The position numbers and the translations under genes were made by a program. DNA of 64,000 nt from NCBI RefSeq assembly GCF_921293095.1, contig NW_025791658.1, positions 6,262,001 to 6,326,000 of the forward strand. Reading direction: 5' to 3'. Source of the stretch: Ischnura elegans (taxonomy: Eukaryota > Arthropoda > Insecta > Odonata > Coenagrionidae). This document shows positions 20,997 to 31,324 of the stretch, piece after piece (position 1 is the first letter of the stretch; every line of letters begins with the position of its first letter). A model generated the notes under the pieces. That model had not been told where the DNA came from. It searched no databases and saw nothing but the letters and a program-made list of their open reading frames with translations.

Positions 20997-22894
20997 GAGG
21001 GCAAGTCGGTAACTTGGGGCGCCTCGTTTGGGAGAGAGAGTTGTCGCCCAAAATTGTCTCCCGACCCAAGTCCGTAACTCGGTAGAGAGAACTGTTTCTC
21101 CCGTTCGGATGGGAGAAAACTCGCTCCGATGTGTAGTATGAAAAATTTCTAAGGCGAATCTGATATTGGAGCTTGATTTATCGAAAAATTAACCGTGAGC
21201 AATTTTAAAATGTTTTTAATTTTATGTCAAACTCATCCATGCAAATATTTTCTAAATTGAATGCATAATAATCTTATTATGACTTACTAAAGTCGGGACT
21301 ACTTTTTTGACCGCGCGCAGTGATTCCTCGCTTGCAAGCGGCTGCAAGGCCAAATCCAAGTGCCGATAAATATTGCTTGTCACCATGTAAATTCTTCATT
21401 TCGTATCAATTACAACCTCACCAAAGTTGAAAATTAAGAGTATATTTCTAAAGTGAAAACAGCTTTTGCTCGCTGCTTGCAGATTTGTGCAAACATCTTT
21501 TGTGCCAAAATTGTGTTAATGTCAATGTGACAACTCCCGTAAATCTTCTGCTGATAATCACAGTGCCAGTGGTTGCAATGTACAAAAATATCGGCTAAGA
21601 GTTGTAATTATCAGTGCTCCATCGTGATTGAATTGTAAGCAGTGTTATTACCATATCGATTAATGTCTGACAGCAATGTAAACATTGTCAGTGGCGTGTT
21701 CACCTCCGTTGTTCATCGTATAGGTACATTGACATTTCACGATCAAGCTATCAAGATCAAAGCTGTGTGTGAAGTTTCTTTTTCTAGTATATTAACGAAG
21801 AATAGTGAGAAAAGTCACCTGTGCCTCTTTCGTGGGCTAATTTCTGGCTTTAAATCAGTGAATTAATAGTTGTTTTTATCATAACGAGCTTAGTGATTGT
21901 AAGTTGTTCGTGATGAATAAAAGAGTGGAAGTGATTTCCAGTTTTTTTATATTTTATTTGCCTATGTCTCACTTTATATTTACGGTGTGTGCTAGTACTT
22001 AGTTTGTGGATATTCATTTATTATTGAAGTACATTTATAGCTTCTGTATGTGTTGACAGCGGAACCGATTCGCGATCTCATATGTTGTGTGCACACGGTT
22101 TTGCTGAGCAGTCGTATTCGTGAAACCAATGAAATGGTGAAACTCTATTACATTGTCGTGGAATAAGTTCTTTTAACAATAAGGGCATGTCTTGTGTTTC
22201 ATTATAGCTATCTGTTGCTTTTCATACTAGGTAACTGTTTAGAAGTTATTTTCCATTATTTAAAGTGCTTTTCTTGCGCTCTCTGAATTAGCATTAGCTT
22301 TCTAAACCCCGCTACTTACACGAAAAGAATTCAGAGCTACAGATGATTGTTATTTCATAGGATTGCGGTGTTTTGGTCTGCTATTGACGGTGATGGATTT
22401 TCAGCAGGAAGAGAATCGGACCATCGAAGGACGGATAGGACAACCTTCTCCGCTAATGCGGCTGGAAATCTTCCTCCCTCGCCTCAAACGGTTTATTAAT
22501 ATCCCGCAACAATTCCTCACAGGTGTTAATTGCCCCACTTCTCTTAAATGCACCTCATATACGAGCAATAATATTCTATGGTTTGAAAGAAAACGCGCCA
22601 TATTGAGAAAATACAACAAAACACTGTCGAGATACGCACTTTCTCCATGGGAGAAAGAGATACGTCGGGCTCTTGAGGGGGACGTAACTGAAGCGCCCGT
22701 CTGGGGCGCCAAAGGCGCTTGAGGGGGCTTACGGACTTGGGTCGGGAGACTAGTACTCTCCCAGGCGACAAATAGTCTCCTTTCTCCGGCGGGGCGCCCT
22801 AGAGACTTGGGGCGGGCGACAACTCTCGCGCAGGCGCTTCACGAATCTCCTTTCTCCCATTTTCGGGAGAGAACAGAGTTACAGACTTGCCCTC
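20997..22894. mobile_element. Harbinger-like element inside piggyBac transposase
   Basis: A 1,898-bp element with ends GAGGGCAAGTC(G/T)GTAAC, direct at 20997 and inverted at 22894, flanked by a CAG (CTG on the coding strand) 3-bp duplication at 20994-20996 and 22895-22897. Three-base duplications fit PIF/Harbinger, though the common target there is TWA. Subterminal blocks GGGAGA, GTCGCC and GACCCAAGTCC(G/T)TA recur several times near both ends. A ~120-bp interior block near 21845-21965 is shared with 34555-34680. No transposase found inside. Confidence 0.8.
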
Positions 22895-23195
22895 CAGGTG
22901 TCTTATCTTGGTTTAATCTTTCAAGTCGCAAACTAAGAGGCATGTCATCTTCGTCTACATCACTTACTTCATCATCCTCATTCCTTCCGTGAACTTCTAG
23001 TGGCACAATGTGGTGGTCTAAATCCAATGTTTTACATACAGCACCTCCTTCATTAGAAACACTGACTCCAATAGATGAGGTGAAGGCCTCCACCAACACA
23101 TCTTTCGAAAAATCGTCATCGTCGTCATCCTCAATGTCTGAAACATCACCTTCTAAGAGCAACACAATATCCTCAGAAGCTAATGGCTTAGGCAT
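22895..23195 (-). pseudogene. piggyBac transposase, N-terminal ~100 residues
   Basis: Starts at ATG 23195 (MPKPLASEDIVLLLEGDVSD). It contains two acidic runs (DIEDDDDDD and EDDEVSDVDEDD), the acidic leader typical of piggyBac transposases. The frame runs to the CTG target duplication and is in phase with the block at 20993-19459: 301 + 1,535 = 1,836 nt, exactly 612 codons including the stop. A pyrimidine-rich acceptor-like TTCTATTCTTCCTAG ends three bases before the ATG, so the 5' leader may contain an intron. Confidence 0.85.
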
Positions 23196-23199
23196 AATC

Positions 23200-23622
23200 T
23201 AGGAAGAATAGAAATCAGCAGTTATGAAAACATTCCAAAGCGTATAAATATCTGATTCTCTTACTTGAGATAGTATCACAATAACACATGATCAATAGTT
23301 ACGTATGCAATTTATAAAATGCTTTGACAGTGATAAAACTTCCAGAGAATAAACGTTCAGCTAAGGAAACAAAATAATTCATCGTATTATCAATAATGCA
23401 TTTCAAGGATATTTGATTCATGTAAACACATTAAAAAGACCTCTTGATTCCAATTGGAATCATAACATAATGATTCACTGATACTCAAAATATATACTTA
23501 CATATTATAGTTCCAATGCGCGGTTATCACCCAACAATGTATATATCACTAAAACTAATGATATTAACATTAACAGCCAATCCACACACTTGATATTAAA
23601 TCTGAAAGATTCGCGTGATTCC
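23200..23622 (-). other. 5' leader region of piggyBac, no gene
   Basis: AT-rich DNA upstream of the transposase start. Expected to hold the promoter and right terminus, but no TTAA-linked terminal repeat is visible. Confidence 0.4.
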
Positions 23623-23790
23623 CGGCATTCATAGTTACGTGTCGTGTTTTGGCGCACTTGAAAAATTTCACTTTTCATTTAATCGCGAAAAATAGATATT
23701 GTCATGTAAAAATCTAAAAGCGTGAAATACGTACTCCAGGAGTAATAATCTTTCGATTTAGGCAATAAAAAATAATAGGAAACCACCCTA
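23623..23790 (-). repeat. Inverted partial copy of GGGTGGTTTCC family
   Basis: About 168 bp matching the first ~150 bp of the element at 23857 in opposite orientation. With that element it forms a palindrome with a ~66-bp spacer. Its inner end is GGAAACCACCCT; its outer part resembles 62205-62230. Confidence 0.8.
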
Positions 23791-23856
23791 TTATGGGTGA
23801 TATTTTGTAAATTTTGCAGCAATTATGCTGTCCGTCAATGTAGTATGCTGTCTCAT

Positions 23857-24496
23857 AGGGTGGTTTCCTTTTATTTTTTTATTGCCTACATCGAAAGATT
23901 ATTACTCCTGGAGTACGTATTTCACGCTTTTAGATTTTTTAATGACGATGTCTATTTTTCGCGATTAAATGAAAAGTGAAAAATTTCAAGCGCGCAAAAA
24001 CGCGACGCGTAAGTAGGAACGCATTTCTGATTCCCCCTCCCACCTTGTGAGGTGACCTTGAGGCCAGGCTTAGCGCTGATACGACGCAGGCTGCTGGCGG
24101 GTAGCTGAGTACCCTGCTGGCTGGTAGCGCTTGGCTTAAATAAGGATTATTAATACCTTAACAAACGAGAAAAACTTTCCGACCTTAGCCAGTTTTAATA
24201 ATTGATTATTAAGACATGTTTCCCTGAGCTCTGTGCCTCATGCATGCATTGGTAACCTCAGACGATGTAAAACTCCTATCTACTCGTATAGAAACTAGGT
24301 CCCTGTGACGTCACGTGGAGTGGAATCGCATGGGCGCCAATCTGGCCTTTTTCAAATGAGGATAAAATTTGACCCTTGCCATTCGTCTAAACCGGTATTT
24401 CAAAAACCAAATAATTTGTGTATTATGAATACACTAATGGTGGGTAACGAATCGCAATCAATGCCTTTCGTTTTCTTTGATGAAGGAAACTACCCT
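23857..24496 (+). mobile_element. GGGTGGTTTCC family element, copy 1
   Basis: 640 bp with ends AGGGTGGTTTCC and GGAAACTACCCT. Shared interior landmarks with the copies at 39365 and 61715 include ATTATTACTCCTGGAGTA, GAGCTCTGTG.CTCATGCATG, AACTAGGTCCCTGTGACGT and GGGTAACGAATCGCAATCAA. Non-coding. Target duplication ambiguous because the flanks extend the palindrome (AT/AT). Confidence 0.75.
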
Positions 24497-26040
24497 ATTG
24501 TCATCAACTTGTCGCCATTTCCCACCAAGTTAATTTTTCCTATAAAGTTTTTCAGAATAATTTTACCCTTTTCCGTTTCGCAAATGAGCGGTGACGGAAA
24601 CTTTTCTTTGAAAAATTTCAAGAAAAAATCCCTCGATAGAAAAAGATATAAATTAAGTGAAGAATTTTACTTCTAAACTTTAGGCCTCAATATTATATAA
24701 TCAGTGCTGTATTTAATACAGGAAATTTGATGGAAAGGGACAGAATGTGAGTCCAGCTGATCTACTGAGTACAATCCTAGGAATTACCTATGTATTAGGC
24801 AATCCTTATTAGTGCACGCACCCCGGCGCTTATTTTTAAATATAGGAAAGGCTTATCTTGAGGTATTTATCAACTACTCTTCTAGTGCGTACTTTCTTCA
24901 AGCAAATTATAGCATCAACACGTATATGATGGATCTACAAATTGGCCCCATATACACTTTTTTGGAAGTTTGTGAGAATCGATTACGGCCTTCAAGTTTT
25001 ACCCCAGGTAAATTGATTCCTCGTCCCTGGCTGGTAAAGTCGCGATAAAGATGTAGGGCAAGATGAGGTGCAGGACCTATCAGATGACCAAAGCTACGGC
25101 CCGGGAGCACCCGATTGAGCGTTGGAGAGCTGAGGGAGCGGCTAAATTCAGCGCAAAATATTTTACCTCCCTAATCGATAGTCTGGAATTAAAAAAGGGC
25201 GAATTTTGGTTGAAATTGACTTTCAGTTTAATCTCTGTCCGTCGTTGTTATAGGAAACCTTACCAATGGAGGCATACATGGATAGGGAAAAATCGTACTA
25301 TTAAGTCACTTTTTAAGTTGGCTGTCCTTAAAAATATAATAATGACCTAAATATTAAAATCGAAACAGTAACTAATTCATTAAAACAAAAAGAATATTAA
25401 TGCCATATGATCACTAAATATGTTAGTGCTATCGTAAAAAGTTAAGTCTCTCTTAGATATGTAAACAGTAAAAATAAAGAAAAATTCTGCTAGCAACGAT
25501 GAGGCCTAGCGATTTTTTTGCAATCAAAATTCCAATTATTTCCGAGGAAACATTTCCATCGGTGTAAATATATTTATCCAATTAACAAAAATTGATAAAT
25601 AATGAAGAAGAAAGCTTATGAAGCTATCTTTATCAGCTTCAACCTACGTAAAGAACTATTTAATGTCAATCAAGTACTGATGGTTGAGTCGAAAGATGAA
25701 AATTGCCAGTTAATTTTTTTTCATTCGTTAATTCTCCTATATCGAACAAATATTTCAACAACTTATTAAGCCTCCTGAATGACGTTGAATCCCCAAAAAG
25801 TGTTACGAGCGAGTTGATTTCCGTGTTCCTAACGGCGAAATCGTGCACCCAGCCGGCCTTATCGGGTTTACCATTGGAAGCCAGTCCCCATAGGTACCCA
25901 CTCTTTCAGCGGGTAAATATTTTCAACTCTCTACTCCAGTCAACTACGAGTATAAAAGTAATCTCAAACGCCGCGACGATGCAACAACATTAACGCTCGT
26001 TTACTCAACTGAGCATCGTAATGATTTCCTACGTCTCATT
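24497..26040. other. No gene seen
   Basis: Long unannotated stretch. Small open frames on both strands have no recognisable domain and no supporting splice signals. May contain unrecognised old repeats. Confidence 0.35.
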
Positions 26041-26129
26041 TGCCGGGTCTACACTAGTAACTTAAGTGCCCATACAAAAATATCTGTGCTGCGACTGCAC
26101 TAAATCTGCACTGTAACTGGACTAAACTC

Positions 26130-26480
26130 TGTGTTTAGCACAGTCACAGTACACTTTTCTGTACTAGACTGTACTATGGCAGCTAGAATTTGAGAAGAAC
26201 TGTACTGTAACAGTGCTGGATCACTGTGCTTGAAATGTGCTAGAGCTCAGACTGCACTTTGACTGGGCTGGGTAACATGACTGGAGCTGTACTATGGCTC
26301 AAACTGGACTGTGACTGGGTTGGGTAACTGGACTGGAACTGTACTATAGCTCAAACTGGACTGTGACAGGGCTAGAAAATATGACTGGAAGTTTACTGTG
26401 GCTAAAAGTGGACTGTGACTGGGCTGGGTAACATGACTGGATCTGTACTATGGCTCAAACCACTGCGACAGGGCTGGACT
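26130..26480. repeat. Subterminal ~50-bp tandem repeat
   Basis: Four to five degenerate copies of a unit containing ACTGTACTATGGCTCAAAC and GACTGTGACTGGGCTGGG. They lie just inside the left end of the 26071 element and are likely transposase-binding or recombination-expanded DNA. Confidence 0.75.
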
Positions 26481-26684
26481 TAAACTAGTCATTGACAGGA
26501 GAAAGTATTTCCTATATTATTTCATATTACGATCAACTATCATTTCCATGAGAATATGAATGCGTAAATTATATAAAAATTTATGTTGACATTACAGCGG
26601 CAATGCATAGCTCCAGCTTGCTTATTATTTTGGTAAAGTATGGTCAAAAGAACAACTTCCGCCGATACTCAGCCATCTTTGTTA

Positions 26685-28066
26685 TGCCCCGTTTACACCA
26701 CGATTGTCGCGACGTTGATCGCGACTACTGCACGTTTACACGTCTAAAAGTTACCATCGTAACTCAGTGCTGCCCTCGTTGTGGAATTGTGTCATTTAAC
26801 AACTGACGACGACACTGCGTGAGAAAATTGAAATCCTGGAAATTAAGAAGCAAAAGAATATTAATGTTTTCATGTGCTAAAACTGAAGCTAGACCGAACT
26901 GTCGGTAAAACGTTGAAGAATGTAGGTTTCTTTATGGGAATCTGTCCAAAGTTTAGCAATATTCATGCGGTAAAGACAGTAGATATGTCTCCTTGCTACG
27001 TTCCAAATTGGAATATTTTGCTAACTGGTCACTTTATTATAATATCGACTCAATCCGGATTGAACGTGTCCAAAATAAATTTTTCAAATTAATTAATTAC
27101 GATTTATTAATCTCTTTGTCTGATTACAACACTTCATATATTCTTTCCCTAGTTAATTTGAAAACTCTTACACGAACAAGGATCCTCCAAAAAAGGCGTA
27201 TTCCTCTGCAAAATTATCAATTAATATTTAGATTGTTCCCATCTCCTTTATTAGTAACTTTTAATGTATCCCGTCATAGCTATATAAATCCTCACCTGCA
27301 TGTTTTTAATTACCATAGAGCAAATTATGTCTTCAACTCCCAGCTATTATGAGATAAAACTAAAACTTTAAGTCATAACAGTCCGCGAAGTCTTTAAGAA
27401 ACTAGATTCTTCGAGAGAATATGTCAAAACATTCAAGAATATTCACGCATTAGAGACAGTACATATTGCCGTTATAATTTAACTAGAAAAGGCTTAGATT
27501 TCGGCTTGATTCGGCACAAGTATTGATATCTCCATGTCCTCATATAAATGTTATGGTTATTTCTGGCGAATTTTATTGTGATATCCTGTACACAATGATT
27601 TAATTGGTTCAAATTTTGTGCATGTTTGTTATTTTCCATCATCTGTGAAGTATAATGTAAGGATACATGGTTATGGGTTAACCTGTAAATAAAGACATGC
27701 ATAAAACTGGTATAGTATAGAATATCCGATATCATTTGGTAAATAGAACATCAGAAAAAACTTTCCCATCACGTCCTTCCATTACCGGCTCAATAATGTC
27801 TTCAATCGTTGCCATATATCTTATATATATTAGAGTTATTTATGAAATATCAATTATTGTATCAAGATTGCAACGGCGCGAAAGAATCGTATATGCATCG
27901 ATCTTCATTTCCTAACTCTTTTTTCTTGGCACACTAGCGCTAACCATCGTAAGTTCGGCAGTGTTAGGTACTAAGGCCTACGATGGTAACTCTGCGCGTC
28001 TACACGACGTTTTGAGGTTACGATCGTACGGATCAACGTCCCGACGATCGTTGTGTAAACGGGGCA
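26685..28066. mobile_element. Harbinger-like element, TTA target duplication
   Basis: Ends TGCCCCGTTTACACCACGAT and, inverted, TGCCCCGTTTACACAACGAT, continuing to GACGTTGATC on both sides, and flanked by TTA at 26682-26684 and 28067-28069. TTA is a TWA-type 3-bp duplication as made by PIF/Harbinger elements. Length 1,382 bp. The interior is a LINE fragment rather than a transposase, so the element is non-autonomous. Confidence 0.85.
26874..27352 (+). pseudogene. CR1/Jockey-like LINE fragment inside Harbinger-like element
   Basis: Two overlapping frames cover the C-terminal region of a non-LTR reverse transcriptase: VGFFMGICPKFSNIHAVKT in one, LRSKLEYF then IERVQNKFFKLINY and a final HRANYVFNSQLL in the other. 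The last motif resembles the RTNYG.NSPL end of these proteins. Frameshifts and missing catalytic motifs show it is a fossil. A second degenerate piece with the same CAAGAATATTCACGCATTAG block lies at 27430-27475. Confidence 0.7.
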
Positions 28067-29119
28067 TTAGAGCATTGGTTGGCATTGGTGATGAACCGGT
28101 TGTAACATTACTTGTTTACGTGCTCTGAATTCTACGCTGTACGATGGATACGTCGATGTAAGATCGACGCTAAGAACATGAAGAAGTGAACTTTACTTCA
28201 ATTACATCAAAATTAGCTACTTAGCCGGGAATTTTTCTTGCGGGTGAAGTGATATCGTCGATTTTGCTGAAATCCGTGTGGTTCGCGATGGATCAACTTT
28301 CCACGATTGATTTCGACGACTCGCAATCTACTCCTTGCGAAGAACGAGAGAGTTGAAAAAAGACATATCTTTATTTATACTCTGCTGCTGGAGGTAAGGA
28401 CTCAACTTCTCTAAAATTAAATTCAGACAAACTTAAACAGTCAAATTTTGACGTAACACTATTAGATATCAGTATGTAATGTTTTTTCCTTTTAATTTCA
28501 GGAAGGAAGACAAAGAGGCAAATGAATTGAGCGGCCATGCCTTAACAAGACTTTCATTTTTATGTTTATAATCATGAGTATATTTGTATTTAATAAATTT
28601 GTTTTATTTTCATATCTTATTGTCATTTATTGTGCTCCACGGCGTTGGTACTGAAACTTCATCAACAAAAACTATCGAGGTGGGCATATTTGTGGCAACT
28701 AGACAAATAGCATTGAAGTAAATTTTGGTGGTTTTTATGTTGAGTGCCCGTTGATGTGCAGAATAGGATTTGTCAATTTTTCTCATAGAACCTAAGTGCT
28801 TCGATAGCAATATTTTTAGTGCCATAAAATTAGTTCATATTAAGGAAGTGGAACGTAACAAATTCAGTGAGTGTCTGTTAGGAATATGGTTTATCTTTCC
28901 TTAGACTAGTCAACATTTGAATGAGTGTAGTCGTTTTGGCCACTGTTATCTCTTTGCGGTTTTCTGATTGGATCAGGCAACCAATCTTCAAACACCCAAA
29001 AAGGGAACTATATATCTCTGCTGATTGGCCTACCTTGATTTAATTCTGCTTCTTGTTTTCAATAAGATATACAGGGAATGCAATAGCCACATCAAGACTC
29101 AATTATTGATTCATGGAAA

Positions 29120-29262
29120 GAGTATTACAGTAAAAACTGTGCTATGACAACTCCACTGTGACTGTGCTATGGAAACTCCACTGTGACTGTGCTATGACAG
29201 CTCCACTGTGACTGTGCTATGGCAACTGCACTCTGACCGTGCTATAACTGTACTGTGATGTT
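29120..29262. repeat. Subterminal ~26-bp tandem repeat
   Basis: About four copies of a unit containing CTCCACTGTGACTGTGCTATG near the right end of the 26071 element, followed by an inverted TACAGTGCAG-rich end. Confidence 0.8.
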
Positions 29263-30394
29263 TCAATTCAAGTGCAGTTTAAGTAGAGTTACAGTACAGC
29301 CCTTTTAGCACAGTTACAGTGCAGCTTTAGTACAGCCGCAGCACAGATTTTTTTGTATGCGTGACTACTTAAGTTGGCTCTGTATTTAAGTTGGTAGTGT
29401 AGGTGTCACCAGCTTCATTTAAGTACACCTCCACTTAAGTCATCTTAGAACCCAACTTAAATTGCGTAGGCAACTGTTTCCGCACGGTTGAAGCTCTTCA
29501 TGTGTTGTAAATGGCACATAATACCCATCCCACATCATCCCGTTGACAATGTTCTAAGTTGTGCTGTATTGTATGATGTGGTTATTGAGCGTTCTATTTC
29601 GTTAGTTAATTTCTATTGTTGGGGATATTAATTCGACGAATTTATTTTGTAGTGTTTCTCATCTTATTGTTGGTTTTATTTCCGTGAAAACTAATTGCTA
29701 TGCCTGTTGCTCACGGTGAAACTCGATATATAAAACTTAGAAACGTTTTAAGGAATTTTAGGACTGACAATGAGACGACGGCAGAGGATCCGGTAAAACA
29801 GTTTATTTTCCATGGTGTCATAATCGAAAATAACGTAAACGAATGCACTCAGTAACTTCCCACACACTGTTATTGAAACTATTGCATAGGGCTTTAATGT
29901 TAGTCCTAGGGATGCCGAGGGAGATAAGATGTGGCGATTTCATTGGACGTGGGAGGAATTAATGGTTGAAATTTAACATCAATGGTTTTAATAAAGTAGT
30001 GGAATTTGACTAGCAATAAGTGTTTTTGTTTACGTTATGAATATGTCATTCCACGAAGTCACGCTTAGTAATTCTAAATTCCTCTGGCTCCATCACCTCT
30101 CGCCATATAGCGTTCCCTCAGGAACTGAAATCGGTCTTTCTTTTTAACCTTCTGAATCCAAAATGGTTAATTCACGGAGTTTGGAAGTTTATTTCAAATA
30201 ACAGTCACTTTGGATCAAAGAATCACTAATTGCTCTCCTAGACCTTCATCTGTCAACATAACTGTTTCCCGATATAGACAATCACGGTGCTGAAGTCGAC
30301 TTAAAGCTCAAGTGTAGCTACCGCACCACATTTAAGATTATATTTAAGTGAAGTCACTTAAGTTAAGTGTGTAGTGTAGACAAGGCACCTCCCG

Positions 30395-30552
30395 TGTCAC
30401 GATGACCCGTTCGTGAGTCGTTCCCGAGCTACCATGAAGATTCATACCCAGATAGTGATCATTCAAATTTAATGGTGGCCAGAAATCGACAATGGAACGA
30501 AAGTGGCGCCGCTCGATTTGTTGCAAGACCTTTGCAAATGATAGTACCTGCC
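30395..30552 (-). repeat. Dispersed repeat, copy 2
   Basis: Inverted relative of 18352-18525, sharing GAGCGGCGCCACTTTCGTTCC and the ATGACCCGT end. It immediately follows the outer element at 26041-30386, so it may be the sequence that element inserted beside. Confidence 0.65.
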
Positions 30553-30645
30553 TCTAATTAGAGAAAGACTTAGATTACAAATTTCTCACTCGTGTGTACA
30601 CACACGTGTTCGATATGGATGGAACTTTATGTGAAAGACTTTTTG

Positions 30646-31302
30646 CAGTATATTCCGGTTAATTGGGACATACCGGTACTTGTGGTTTTTGCCCCAACTA
30701 AGCGGCTGCCCCAATTAGGCGAACTCTCTTGTATATGGGCATACACAAACGTTGAAATGATAGAAAGACGACTAAAGAACGTTGATAATGCAACATAAGT
30801 TTATTAAAATATTAATTTGATTAATAAATCAGCGATTTCAGTTAATTTATTATCATTTTAAAGAATTATAACATTTTTGTTACACATACAAAAATTACAT
30901 GGTTGTTACAAAAGTTGTTATAAAAAATACATTCCACAGCCTCGGGCGACGCTGAATGAATGTCTTTTACTAAGTCATATTAAAGAAAAGTCTTACCTTC
31001 TTGCGGGTGGTATAACAACAAGATCTTTAAAATAGGGCAAGAGTAGGAACATTTGTGAAAAACAAGAGTACATCGAAGGAGGAAAATATAAAAAAATAGT
31101 ATTCTTACAAAAAAAAAATTTAATTTCGTCGCGGGTATAGAGTCTATGTCGCCAACTAATCGCCCAATAAATAGGCATGCTGGCCCAATTGAGCAGAGAA
31201 TATACTCTGGGATATTGCTCTATTTGGTTCTGTTTTTCAAGATATGCCCAAATTAAGCGGCTGCCCCAAGTAACCGGTGGACCCATTAAACGGAATCTAC
31301 TG
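30646..31302. mobile_element. pogo-type element 3 (CAGTAKATTCCG)
   Basis: Left end CAGTATATTCCGGTTAAT, right end inverted CAGTAGATTCCGTTTAATGG. Both continue with GCGGCTGCCCCAA blocks. Flanking dinucleotides are TG/TG rather than TA, so the target site has drifted or differs. The right terminus is 23 bp from the stop codon of the zinc-finger gene, so that gene's 3' untranslated region probably reads into this element. Confidence 0.75.
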
Positions 31303-31324
31303 TGTTACATGAATAAGGCTTTCC

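Larger units (their letters stand above)
26071..29359. mobile_element. CATACAAAA element with subterminal tandem repeats
   Basis: Both ends read CATACAAAAAWATCTGTGCTG followed by CACTGTAACTG-type units, in inverted orientation. The left subterminal part (about 26130-26480) repeats a ~50-bp unit around GACTGTGACTGGGCTGGG, and the right one (about 29130-29260) repeats a ~26-bp unit around CTCCACTGTGACTGTGCTATG. Excluding the inner element it is about 1.9 kb. No transposase recognised; superfamily unassigned. Confidence 0.7.
26041..30386. mobile_element. Outer DNA element with TGCC..GTCTACACTA ends
   Basis: Left end TGCCGGGTCTACACTAGTAA, right end inverted TGCCTTGTCTACACTACACA, each followed by ACTTAAGTG-type repeats. 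The start resembles the inner element at 26685 (TGCC..GTYTACAC), suggesting related families. It hosts the element at 26071-29359; the DNA at 29360-30380 is its remainder, with several ACTTAAGT motifs. No target duplication could be confirmed and no transposase is recognised. Confidence 0.6.

Noticed and set aside
26130..29262. Regularly spaced short repeats considered as a CRISPR array
   Set aside because: Direct contiguous degenerate repeats without unique spacers, in a eukaryotic transposon context.
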